64,000 bases of DNA from positions 42,377,001 to 42,441,000 of the forward strand of contig CM069876.1 in the NCBI GenBank assembly GCA_036172665.1, in the 5' to 3' direction. Below are positions 43,388 through 53,680 of the stretch, one piece after another. The position numbers and the translations under genes were made by a program. The first letter of the stretch is position 1. Each line of letters opens with the position of its first letter. The notes below the pieces were generated by a model. It was not told where the DNA came from. It was given only the letters and a program-made list of their open reading frames with translations, and searched no databases. The DNA comes from Prosopocoilus inquinatus. Its lineage: Eukaryota > Arthropoda > Insecta > Coleoptera > Lucanidae.

Positions 43388-45962
43388 TGCAGTAGGTGAT
43401 TTTAATCCCTTGGCGGTCGATGAAGACTAGAAAGAGAAAGACGAATCTATAGGGTGTCGAAGTTATGAATTTTTATCTAGTCGATGACTATCTGAATAAT
43501 TTATTTAAAAAAACAAAAGTAGAAAATTTGCAAATAATAAATAAAATTGAATTAAGCATTGTAGGTACAGTGACGAGCATAAAAAACCGGACGCTATTTT
43601 TTCCTCGATGGCCTTAATTGTCATTTCTGCGTTTAGGCTGTAATATAGGTATATGATTAATATACTTTAATAAATTTAATAAGAGTTTGAGAAATAATCA
43701 TTATTAACACAGATGCGATTGTATTTAAGTTGATATCGATCACATAATTAAATTTGAAAAAAAATGAATAAAAAAGAAGGAAAAGAGACGGTCATTTGAT
43801 CACGAAAATAAAAATAAAGTACATTCGAAACTAATAAAACAAAAACAAAAGGTGATCGTCGATGACGAAGACAGCCTAAAAATAAAAATATGTAAAAAAC
43901 TAATAAGTCACATTTAGTCAGATCAAATGAAAAAAAATCGGCTTACTGACAGGATTAAATATAAAATAAAATAATAGACTCAAATCGGGTGTGTGGACAA
44001 AAGAACATCAAAAATCGTCTGATAATTAAAAAATGAAAAATAATAAAAAAGTAAAAAAATAACAAAAAAATTGTACTTAAGTTGCTATCGATCACATAAT
44101 TAAATAAGAAAAAAATCCAAATAAAAAAATAAGAGAAAAGATAATTTGATTAGGAAAATAGAACAAATGCGAATCTAATAAAACAAAAACAAAAGACGAT
44201 CGTCGAATCGACGAAGACAGCACGAAAATAAAAATGTGTAGAAAGACTAATAATAAGTCAAATTGATATAAAAAATTGACAATTGACGATAAGTTAATAA
44301 TTAACAAATAATATAAGGTCAGATCAAATGAAAGAAAAAATTGGAGATCAATTTATACAATTTATTATTTATTATTATAATTTATAATTAATAATTGGAT
44401 TAAAATGTAAAATAAAATAAACTCATATCGGGTGTGTGGAAAAAAACAGCAAAAATCAATCAACTAATAATAAAAAAGTAAAAAATCATATCAAATAAAA
44501 TCAAAAAAAAAGCAGTTACAAAAAACAAAGGATGATCAATCGATAAACGAAAATACAAATTACTAAAATAACAAATACAAGAGATGACCAATTGAAACAC
44601 GAAAATCAAAATTACTAAAATAACCGGCAATAAGTCAATTTGATGTAAAATTTAATCTCTAAATATTAAAGAGAAAGATAATTAAAAACTAAAATAAAGC
44701 AAATCGAATGAAAGAGAAAAAATGGCGACAAATTGCGAGTGTAAAAAACTGAACTCGGGTATATAGAGAAAAGAACAACAAAATCAATCAATTGATAATT
44801 AAATTTTTTTTTAAATCATATCAAATAAAGTCAAACAAGAAAAAAGACGATCAATTGAATAGACGAAAATAAAAATTCCTATATAACTAGCAATAAGTCA
44901 GTTTTATTTAAAAATTATGGAATTTTGTCTTAAACACAAATTTAATCTCTGAATATTAAAAACAATTACAATTAAACAATAAAATAAAGTCAAATCGTAA
45001 AAAAGAGAGAGAAAAATGGGAATCAATCAACGGGATTAAAACTTAAAATAAACAAAAATCTGTTAAAGTCAAAAACGAAAACAAAAGAAGATCTACCAAT
45101 AATCATATTGAATAAAATCAAATAAAGAAAAACACAAAAGCAAAAGATCATAAATTGAGTTAAAAAATAAAAACAAAATTGCATGAAATGAAAGAAAAAA
45201 GAAACAAAGGTCGATCAATTGATTAATGATACTATTATAAATTGAATTAAGTAAAGTCAAGTAAGGAAATTAACAGGAAAATAAAACAGAAGACGATCGG
45301 CGATAAACCTAGCAAAGTCAAATCGAATTGAGAGCATAAATATTTAACTGAAAGTTACAAGAACAAAACAAAAACAAAAACTGTATATTCAAATATTATG
45401 AAATAAAACAAAATCGAATCAAGTAAAGACAAATAAAAAGAAAACGAAAACAAAAGAAGGCCGACCGATAATCACACCAAATAAAATCAATCAAAAATGA
45501 AAAACAGAAAAGCAAAAGGTAATAAAGTGATAGTAAAAAAATTAAAAAAATTTTATGAAATCGAATGAAAAAATAAGAATGGAAAGAAAAAGGAAACAAA
45601 GGTCGATCAATTGATTATATTAAAAGTTGAATTAAGCAAAGCCAAATCGGGAAATTAAAAGAAAAAAAAGCAAAAGACGATCGGCAATGAACCTAACAAA
45701 GTCAAATAGAATTGAGAGCATTAACAAATAAATATTTAACCGAAAGTTACAGGTACAAAAGAAAAACAAAAACAGATAATTCAAATACTTACAAAATAAA
45801 ATCAAATTGAATAAAGTAAGGACAAAATACCATCGATATATACGATATATACGTACTGTTTTAAGAACATTTATAAAAATACATATAAATTTAAACAATA
45901 TATAAAGGGAGTCCGGAAAAGAAGGAGCCGATGCTTAAAAAATGGTTGAGAACCCCTGCTTT
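43388..45962 (+). repeat. Degenerate A-rich block 2, hAT-like ends
   Basis: It opens with a worn CAGTAGGTGATTTTAAT...GGTCGATGAAG and closes with ATGGTTGAGAACCCCTG, the complement of a hAT-type CAGGGGTTCTCAACC end. The interior has A-rich tandem modules: ATTGTA(T/C)TTAAGTTG at 43718 and 44070 (352 bp apart), and a GATCGGC(G/A)AT(A/G)AACCTA module at about 45,296 and 45,678. The same modules form block 1 at 22.8-24.2 kb. A Tc1-like terminus (TA|CAGTGACGAGCATAAAA) sits at 43,568. No 8-bp duplication is preserved. Confidence 0.6.
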
Positions 45963-46206
45963 CCAGGAAGTAGAAATTTGGATGTCTTTCTCAAATGAAA
46001 CGCGAGAAATTCCCATTCTCATCATCATCCTCTGGTAAAAGCGTTACAAAATCCATGTTTATTCGCCGAATTAACATATTATTTCAGATCCACCTCTCGA
46101 TTAAATAACATGCAACACAAATCTAAGTGTACATACCGTGCGCTCATTTCCACGTATGTACAAACCTGATTGTTCAGAAACAGGAAGAACAGAGACACCC
46201 GTTCGT
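45963..46206. other. Unassigned DNA
   Basis: Mixed AT-rich sequence between A-rich block 2 and the TG microsatellite; nothing is recognised. Confidence 0.5.
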
Positions 46207-46238
<32 letters not shown>

Positions 46239-46250
46239 CGTGTGTGTATG
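46207..46250. repeat. (TG)n microsatellite
   Basis: About fourteen TG units, then an imperfect TATGCGTGTGTGTATG tail. It produces Cys-Val and His-Thr repeat ORFs on both strands (46079-46360) that are artefacts. Confidence 0.9.
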
Positions 46251-46854
46251 CATGCATAAAGCAGCAGCAACTTTCATTTTCACTGAACAGACTGGTTCAG
46301 TGGGACACGCGACTTTTCTATGCCGCACATTACAAACGAGCAACGAAAGTTTTTAATTAAACAATCAGAACTATGGGAAATTACGCGTCGCGTTGGGTAA
46401 TTTTCCCGAGTGCATCTTCCTCCTCGATCAACGCAAGTCGCCTCTGCTCCTGTGTGAAGTGGTGTTCAACTCTTAACGATTATAAAAGAGGTTGCGTAAT
46501 GCTGCGCGTGAATTTGCATGGAAAGCACAATTTCTGTACAATTATTTCAAGGGCGTTATCGATCAATCGCATTATTGGTTTTATCTGCTAATTAATTAAG
46601 TAACGTTGCTGCAATATTAATAATTAATCAATGCAGAAGTGATTTGCATAATTTACTAAGTAGGTATTTGATAAAAATTAACTGCAGGAAGGTAATTAAG
46701 TTCTTTTAGATGGAAATTAGTGTAGGCATTTTCAATTAGTATTTTCCTCCCAAGAAACCAAGAATAATCTCAGGCGAATTTTGTTTGTTTAAAACCACGG
46801 TCGAATTCAAGAAATATTAGGCAATTACAGTTTCCTGTAACTGTTCTTTCTACA
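46251..46854 (+). other. Complex DNA with a 72-codon ORF in strong start context
   Basis: An ORF at 46373-46591 starts in a good Kozak-like context (ACTATGG) and opens MGNYASRW, which has an N-myristoylation-like MG-x-x-x-S start. A donor-like TTGGGTAATT follows codon 8. The remainder (Ser/Cys-rich, no domain) could be read-through into an intron. There is no independent support, so this stays a candidate first exon. The flanks are AT-rich. Confidence 0.25.
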
Positions 46855-46976
46855 AAATGGCACTGTTTAAATTCGACTTCGCAGATTTTACAAAAGTTTT
46901 GAGCTTGTCAAATCTGAAAGCTTTCAAAACTTTCTCAAGTCTCACCTGTGTGAGTCATATTTAAACAGTATCATTT
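46855..46976. repeat. Foldback of about 122 bp
   Basis: AAATGGCACTGTTTAAAT (46855-46872) pairs with ATTTAAACAGTATCATTT (46959-46976). Homology continues inward in patches to a central GAAAGCTTTC, so the whole interval can fold. Probably a small MITE; no target duplication is identified. Confidence 0.6.
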
Positions 46977-47278
46977 CGGAGAAAGAAAAATGTAATAGGA
47001 AACTCTGTAATTGTCTAAATATTTCTTGTGTGCACTTGATTAAATGCAATCGACAGCAATTAATCGGAAGTCCGTTTGCAACTTGGCTTGGCAAATTGAA
47101 ACTTGCCTCGAGATTATTGTTGCCGGCTGTCTAAGTGTGAGTGTAATTATTGCAAATACATAGAACGCGTAAGCTGTTATTACAATGAGGTAAACACTAC
47201 AGATTGTTTTCTATTTCGTATACGTAAAACGGCTTCCATGTTAATCGGCGACGCAAGGCAACCTCGGGTTCGTTTCTT
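46977..47278 (+). other. Unassigned, with a Cys-rich frame
   Basis: A frame at 47103-47291 encodes CCRLSKCECNYCKYIERVSC. The C-x-C-x2-C...E-x3-C spacing loosely resembles the Cys motif of P2X7-tail-like domains often found in animal gene fragments. There is no start codon or splice evidence, and the resemblance may be chance. Confidence 0.25.
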
Positions 47279-48000
47279 CATTCCGCATTGAAATCACTCG
47301 AATTTCTTTCCTTTCAGCATGTTATTCCTTAAAAGTAGTGCCTATAAAATGACTATATGCTTTAAACGAACAAAAAATAACAGTAAATAAATCAGATTTT
47401 GTTTATCAGCAGAGATTTGCTTCAGCTTTCGTTTTTATCTTCCTTTAATACCTGAAAGAATGTATCTTGGAGATTTCTATTAATTGTAAGCTGTGGTAAC
47501 TTTTTCTGACGTAAAAATTAAAAGAAAAATATGCGAAGGTCGCTTCTGACTCACGTTTCCAAAAGCTTGACATTTGGTTTGTACCGGGTGTCCCAATAAG
47601 AGTGGCGATCGGGGTTAAATAATAGTCGTAATGCCTGCAGCTTCATTCCGCATTGAAATCTCTCGAATTTCTTTCCTTTGGGCATGTTATTCATTATAAG
47701 TATATAATAAAATGTCTAAATGCTATAAACGAACTAAAAGTACATAAATAAATCAGGTTTTTGTTTATCTTCATACTTTTGATGCAGCTTTCGTTTTTTT
47801 GTTCTTCTTTTAATAAAATAACATTTCTTACAGATTTCTATTAATTATAAACTCGGTTAACTTTTCTGACATAAGAAAATTAAAAGAAAAATACATGAAG
47901 CCCACTCCTGACTTACATTTCCAAAAGCTTGCCATTTGGTTTATACCGGGTGTTCCAATAAATGTGGCGACCGGCAATGTATAAAAACCGTCTACAGAGA
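47279..48000 (+). repeat. 365-bp tandem duplication overlapping a transposon end
   Basis: Units begin CATTCCGCATTGAAATC at 47279 and 47644. Both include TCGAATTTCTTTCCTTT, CATGTTATTC, GCAGCTTTCGTTTT and CCAAAAGCTTG and run into TACCGGGTGT(C/T)CCAATAA, the left end of the element at 47946. The first unit therefore carries about 60 bp of that element's terminus (47584-47643), so the duplication happened after the insertion or captured it. Confidence 0.85.
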
Positions 48001-48210
48001 AAAAAAATATATAATCAAAGTGACCAAGATGAATCCAGGGAATTTCTTTTTAGTATTAAGGTTAACAACAAGGGAGCTCAATCGATAGACACAGTAATAA
48101 AAATTTATTTTACTAACAAAAGCTTCAGAATAAGGTAGAGCTTTGTTAGCGTCATTGGAAAGCTGAATTTTAATAAGTTTGATTTTAGACTTATTTTTGA
48201 ACTTATAAAC

Positions 48211-48615
48211 TAATTTAATAACTCACCCAGCCATTAATGAGAAACTGTTGAATTATTTACTTTAAAAAATATGATAATTTTAGTGTACTTTATCAGAATT
48301 AACCGAATTTCAGCTCATACGAAAAGGAGTTTTAAACTAATTTAATAACTCACGCAGGTATTAATGAGAAACAGTTGAATTATTTACTTTATAAAAGATA
48401 TTATAATTTCTGTGTACTTTATTAAAAATAATCGAACTTCAACTCGTTTGAAAGGGAATATTAAACTAATTTAAGAACTCACACAGCCATTAATAAGAAA
48501 CCGATGAATTATTTACTTTAAAAAATATCATCAAATTTCTGTGCACCTTAACAGAAATTACCGAACTTCAGCTTGTTTAAAATTGAGTTTTAAGCTAATT
48601 TAATAACTCTCGCAA
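48211..48615 (+). repeat. 128-bp tandem repeat inside the long-TIR element
   Basis: TAATTTAA(T/G)AACTC recurs at 48211, 48338, 48467 and 48596 (127, 129, 129 bp). Each unit includes ATTAAT(G/A)AGAAAC, GAATTATTTACTTTA and CGAA(T/C)TTCA. The array grew from the inner edge of the left TIR. Confidence 0.85.
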
Positions 48616-49079
48616 ATTTGTTATAAATTAGTTCCCATCTTATTTTTAATTAAAGTTTTCCCTGACTTCCATAAATTTCACGTGTTTCAAAAAAAAAATA
48701 ATTTTTCTTGACTTGAAAACAGAAATAATAGACATGACTAATTTATTTGTTTATTTTTATTTTCACCCGTCTTTATTGAGAAAATTACTAAAAATGATAA
48801 ATTAATGAAAATTAATGAATTACATACAATTGCAGAAAGAATATGAAACAAATAAGACACTTTAGAAACGAGTTAAAATTACATTAATTAAGGAAAGAAA
48901 CACTAACAGGAGGACAGAAAAACTAGACTAACTTCCTACCCTTTAATTTGTGAGCTAAAATCAATTTTTATTACTTTCTAAACTCTGTTATTTGTTTGAA
49001 TCCTTGCTATAATTCTCATGTGCAAAAACTTTATGAAAATAAGATATAAACAATTAATTCTAATAACAAATCTGTTCGT

Positions 49080-49615
49080 TTGAAAATAATAAATGGAGAT
49101 GTTTCCTTAAAATAAGCAATCTTAATGTAGGCAACCCTATGAACACATTCGCTTGTTTGGTTGCCTTTACTGAAAACGGTAAGAACATATGCTTTTAAAT
49201 AAATAATGCGATAAACTTGTTCAGGATTCACTGAATCGCTTTTTAATATTCAAAATAATTTTCTATTTTTCTTGCTTTTTATTTTCAATCAAAAATAAAA
49301 TTTGTACTGTAGATATACAAAAACTTGAACTAATTTAAGAAAAAATCAGCTACATTAATGCAGAAAATACTTTCTAAATTAAAAACATATTATAATAAAT
49401 AAAATATTAAAATTAAAATAATTATCAAATGGAAACGATTAAAACAAAAATTGCACACAACAAAATAAGAAATCAAATAGCGTATATTTTTTCAATTATT
49501 TTCGCCGAATTTGGTTTTAAAACAGCCAAGTTACTTGACTTTTCTCTGACATTAAGGACCTTTCCTCAGTTCCCTAAGTTCTCCCGGTTTTCTAGATTTT
49601 TCCCGGTGAGTGGTA
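49080..49615 (-). repeat. Dispersed repeat, copy 2 (inverted relative to 12,436)
   Basis: Carries GTAGGCAACC...GGTTGCCT (49,127-49,168) and ends CCCGGTGAGTGGTAC (49,602-49,616). These match the GGCAACC pair and the CCCACCCACCGG start at 12.4-12.8 kb in reverse order. It lies within the long-TIR element, so it probably inserted there later. Confidence 0.5.
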
Positions 49616-50174
49616 CATTTATTTTGCAGTGATTACAAAGCTTCCCATCAAGAGGATACTTTTAGTAAAAAACCCAAAATTGATTTCTTTTTTCCATTCT
49701 CAAATTATGAGTCTATTAAATGACGCTATAGCGAACCGAAAAACAAGTCAGAAGTTATGATATTTTTTAAAGTAAATAATTCAACTGTTTCTTCCGTTCT
49801 TATTAATGGTGATTACATTAATAAGTCTAAAATCAAATTTGTGCAGAATTAATTTGGCTTTTCAATCGCGCTATCAAAGCTTCACCTTATTTTGAGAGTT
49901 TTGTTAGTAAAATTATAATATTATAATACGAAATATTTTCTCTATCTTCTCTTGGTCGCTTAACTGTGTATGTATACTATATGGTTGTTATATATTTTTT
50001 AGGTAGGTATTCGGTGTGAATAAAAAAGTTATGACCAAAAATAAAGTTCGTCACATTTTATTTTATTTTTTCTTTGGTATAATGTCGAAAGTATTTTTTT
50101 TTAAATTTGATGGTTTAGTTTAGTCAGCCTAGTGATTCTCTATAATTCGTCGTCACGCTTATTGGGACACCCGA

Positions 50175-51279
50175 TATAAATAAGATTTATTACAAACTGA
50201 AGCATTCGATATTTCAAAAAAATGTCCGGAAGTTGCAATTGCCAAGTGAAGAAAATACAAAAAATTTAAATTTTATGAACAGACAATAAGATCTTTATAT
50301 CTTAAAATGAATCTTAAATAAAAAATGACTGAAAATATGGTCAAGTCAAATTCTAATCACATTTTATTAATTCTGAAATAAGATAAGTTGAGCTTTCAAA
50401 ATATGTGGTGTTCATATCGTGCCATATTTATCATATCATACAGAGTGAAGAGAAAAGAAATAGACAGCTCCATTTTCAAGGTTCAAATTTTTGCTAAGAC
50501 CTTAACCGTGATTAGGAAAAAAAAATGATGTAAGCGTAGGTTGTCTGTGAAAAGTTCAAAAAACTCAACACGTGAAATTTCTGCTCACTTTTCAAACTTG
50601 TTTATAATATTCACTGCATTTCGGTTTACCAAAATAAATATGTATGTGCAAATTCGTGATTAAAAAAAGTTGCACAAACTTTCACTTTTAAAATTAAGCA
50701 ATTCACAAGCAAAACCAAGTTCGCGGAGTATTTCGGTTTCGTTAAATTCTCAAAAGGAGACAAATTACAATATTTCATTACACTTTTAACCGAGCGACGC
50801 CGAAGGCGAAAAGCGAATTTTCTTCGCGCAATTCACTTGACTTAAATAAAAAAAAAAGTCATTAGTCATTGCCATCGCCAAATTCTGCGAAATCTTTAAA
50901 CAACCAGGACGAGTGAAGTGTCTTGAAGTGAAAGTGGCGAGTTCTGATGAATTATTCGACTCGATGCTCAAGTTGATCTCTGGATCTCATTAAATTGGCA
51001 AACGTAATTAATTTAGTGAATTTTGTAAAAACGAAGAAATGAGACAATGGCTCATTTTTTTTCAGAGAGAGGAGAAAGAAACACTAAATTTCCTGTTTCC
51101 TATCTTATTCTTGCACGAAATCAGAAAGGTAATTTGAATATTTTATGAAAACTGGAAATGCTAATTCTAAAGGAGCACAAAACAGATGGCCTCACCACAC
51201 CTTTATGAATGAACACTTTCAGGCTTAGCGCTGATGATGTCAGCAAAGCAGACGAAACGAAACTTATTAAAAAAATATT
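50175..51279. other. Unassigned AT-rich DNA
   Basis: Nothing recognised except a slightly more complex stretch at 50,780-50,990 with a 61-codon minus-strand ORF (no domain). Confidence 0.5.
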
Positions 51280-51534
51280 CATAAGTGTGTGGTGAGAGAA
51301 TAGCCTGCCACACACACATATACTTGTCCGACGTTCCAGGCTCGTGACGGACTTGGCGCGCAGGCCAAGTCCACCACGGTTGTTGACCACAGATTAGCAA
51401 TCCAAATTCAAAAAGAAATGTTTTCATAAGCGTGTGGTGAGAGAATAGCCTGCCACACACACATATACTTGTCCGATGTTCCAGGCTCGTGACGCCACGA
51501 TTGTTGACCACAGATTAGCAATCCAAATTCAAAT
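51280..51534 (+). repeat. Recent 145-bp tandem duplication with a 9-bp-arm hairpin
   Basis: Units begin CATAAG(T/C)GTGTGGTGAGAG at 51280 and 51425 and are almost identical through GATTAGCAATCCAAATTCAA. Unit 1 has an extra 27 bp containing a perfect hairpin, GGACTTGGC...GCCAAGTCC (51349-51372). Near identity implies a recent event. Overlapping minus ORFs (51121-51511) are shadows. Confidence 0.9.
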
Positions 51535-51649
51535 ACTTAGGCGGCAGATTTGGTCCAATAGTCCACGTTTAATTTATTATTTAATTTATTAAAACCTGAT
51601 TTGCCCGTACACGTCGTTTTGAAACAACAATTTAGACTTGCGAGCCACG
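51535..51649 (+). promoter_or_regulatory. Candidate 5' UTR/promoter of the 51,650 exon
   Basis: 115 bp between the tandem duplication and the ATG. Contains CCAAT at about 51,556, an AT-rich TTTAATTTATTATTTAATTT stretch at 51,570-51,589 and CpG-containing DNA (TACACGTCG). No canonical TATA or initiator can be fixed. Confidence 0.3.
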
Positions 51650-51747
51650 ATGCACGTTTTAACCCGCGTGCTTGGAGCGAAGGTTTTCCTGCCTAAACAA
51701 ACGAAGCAAATCTGCGCACCAAGTCTTCTACGCGTCGGGTGCGCCGG
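51650..51747 (+). CDS. Candidate first coding exon, mitochondrial-presequence-like
   Basis: ATG at 51650 with A at -3 (CCACGATG). The frame stays open for 32 codons plus two bases to a consensus donor CGG|GTAAGTATG (GT at 51748-51749). The peptide begins MHVLTRVLGAKVFLPK and ends SLLRVGCAG. It has no acidic residues, scattered Arg/Lys and hydroxyl residues, and the amphipathic character of a mitochondrial import signal. It is GC-richer than its surroundings, not a repeat, and does not match any element here. The product is unknown; the next exon would be downstream on the plus strand. A chance ATG plus donor remains possible. Confidence 0.45.
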
Positions 51748-52540
51748 GTAAGTATGTGCGTCTGTGGCGAACTATTCTGTTTAATGAAAAGTATTTAATG
51801 AAAAAGCTTAAGAGTAAAAACTTTAATGATTGATGAAAGAATTTTCGAAACGTAAACGAGCCAATTCATAATTCATTAGATCAACCCGCTCGACATGATT
51901 TTTTGCAATAGTCATAAAGTCGTTACTCTATTTACGCGGTGTTTATTTATGACTGACATACAAATTTCGATTGCGTAATTCTCTTGCTACTATGTACAAC
52001 CTGCCATGAATTGCAAATAATAATAATAATATCCATCGCGTCGCCTTATTGAACCATTTATTTCTCAACCGCGCGGATTCGTTCCACCTAAATCAGCCAG
52101 CCGCCGAGTCTTTTTAATAATAAACGGAGCAGAAAAAAAAACCAGCTTCGCCGGTTCGATTAGTGGGTTAGCAGTGATTTTGTTGTTATTATTCTGTGCC
52201 TTTTTTTTTGGTGCAATTGAAAATCCCGTAGCGGAGCAGCACCGGCGCTAGCCATGCGGCACCGATAAAGCACAGCTGACAGGTCTTACTTCCGTCGTGA
52301 AAGTTCAGCCGGCATGTTTTGCATTGCGCACTTTTGTCGCTTTTTCACTTTGTCACTTGCCATTTCATCGATTCGTTTTTCTCTTCGCACACTTCAGTCG
52401 ATTTCCTGCTTCCTAGAGCGCGCCGAGAGATTTTCGTGGCATTCTTTCGCCCCAAAATGCAAAATTTTGCTTGTCTTTTTTATAATATGAACTTGTTATA
52501 CTTACTTCGTTTTTGACTAGTCAAATTTGTTACAGCCACA
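51748..52540. other. Putative start of intron 1; partly CpG-rich unique DNA
   Basis: After the donor the sequence is mixed. 52,220-52,450 is GC-richer, with a plus ORF from ATG 52314 (about 58 codons, no domain) and, on the minus strand, ATG 52315 followed after eight codons by donor-like GAAGTAAGA. Regulatory sequence is plausible; neither reading frame is convincing. Confidence 0.35.
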
Positions 52541-52542
52541 CA

Positions 52543-52640
52543 GCGGAAGCCCAGGCATTTTAAAGCAAATTTTTATTGCCTGAACTTCCGCGGTGTAGCA
52601 TGGCTTAAGCTTCCGCAGTCTAGTACGCTTAAGCTTCCAC
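52543..52640. repeat. TTCCGC-rich hairpin and repeats
   Basis: CGGAAGCCCAGGCA (52543-52556) pairs with TGCCTGAACTTCCG (52577-52590). It is followed by two CTTAAGCTTCC copies (52,605 and 52,628). Four TTCC(G/A)C motifs in 100 bp. Confidence 0.6.
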
Positions 52641-52928
52641 TCTCTACTTAAAACCCGACATACAATAATAATAATAGTTTCGATCGATTGTTTAACTGTA
52701 GTTGATTTTAATTTTTTCAACCAAATAATTTCTCTCTATACCGAGTAAGTCATATTTCTGCATTTCGTATAATTTTTTTTTTTGAGTTTCAGTACAGTTC
52801 ATTTAATAAAGACACTTTATTAAATTAGAACTCATATCGAAATATGAAAACACAAATGAAACAACACAAGCTGCGAGCTAATATATTGAAAGTATTAGTC
52901 AGCTTGCAATGCACCAAGAAATGATATC
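52641..52928. other. Unassigned DNA
   Basis: AT-rich, no feature recognised. Confidence 0.55.
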
Positions 52929-53105
52929 GTATACTGAGAAAAATATGCGACGCTTTATTCGGATTTTTCTCAGTGATACACAAAAGAAAAACCATTCTGA
53001 ATTCTTAATTTTGCAGTAGCACGCTGAGAAAATTCAGTTTAGTACGCTGAGTCGGTCTTTAAAGGAAAATGACTCTTAAGATTTTTCTCAGAGTACTAGT
53101 GTATA
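52929..53105. repeat. CTGAGAAAA inverted-repeat cluster
   Basis: GTATACTGAGAAAAAT (52929-52944) pairs with ATTTTTCTCAGTGATAC (52963-52979). CTGAGAAAATT recurs at about 53,023 and its complement ATTTTTCTCAGAGTAC at 53,080-53,095. It may be a small MITE with repeated ends. Confidence 0.55.
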
Positions 53106-53642
53106 ATGCTAAAAAAAGGACAAACTCTTTTGTATTTTGCATTGATTTGCAGGACGAAAAATATCCTTGAATCAGCGGTGAGTTACTGGAAAGCTCCATG
53201 TGTTGCCGTAATGTAGCTTTCAGTGCAGGGATTTCCAAGAAGATATCCCGGGGCTAGCTTTAGCTATCCACTTCGTCACGGATCGCATAATAAATAGAGG
53301 AGAAGAGAAGAAAGCTTGAGCAGTTCCGAATATAATTTAGTCTGTTTGACACACGTCTTAATTTTGCCAAAATACCGTTCAAGCAATTCCTGGATAACGA
53401 TTTCTGGTTTTCCATCCGAAAACCAAGACGCTACTAACAAGGAAAATCGAGATCCAAGTCTGTATGCATTGTTTAAAGAATAGGAGGCAAAAAGGGGCTG
53501 AAAAGAGGTTATTTGGCTCGTTGTCTACACATCTTACACCTAATAATTTTCTTATTAACAAAACAATTGAATATCGACGTTAATTCATGATGAGTCCTTG
53601 ACATGCCAGGCAATTTTTCTTACAGGTTTTGTGCTCTCGCTC

Positions 53643-53649
<7 letters not shown>
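53106..53649. other. Unassigned DNA
   Basis: Moderately complex at 53,150-53,290. The minus ORF at 53379-53561 has no recognised domain. Confidence 0.45.

Positions 53650-53676
<27 letters not shown>
53650..53676. repeat. CT microsatellite
   Basis: About 13 CT units. Confidence 0.9.

Positions 53677-53680
<4 letters not shown>

Larger units (their letters stand above)
47946..50174. mobile_element. Long-TIR DNA element (2.2 kb, TA duplication)
   Basis: Left CCGGGTGTTCCAATAAATGT and, complemented, right TCGGGTGTCCCAATAAGCGT, both flanked by TA. Inverted homology extends patchily for 350-430 bp: ATTTTACTAACAAAA, GATTTTAGACTTAT and GTTGAATTATTTACTTTAAA lie at 48,105-48,285 and, inverted, at 49,755-49,915. 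No transposase frame. The interior holds a 128-bp tandem array (48211-48610) and a nested or neighbouring dispersed repeat (49,080-49,615). Confidence 0.75.

Noticed and set aside
46079..46360. Cys-Val and His-Thr repeat ORFs on both strands
   Set aside because: Produced by the (TG)n microsatellite at 46207-46250.
51121..51511. Two overlapping ORFs with the shared ICVCGRLFSHHTLM segment
   Set aside because: The shared segment is a translation of the 145-bp tandem duplication.
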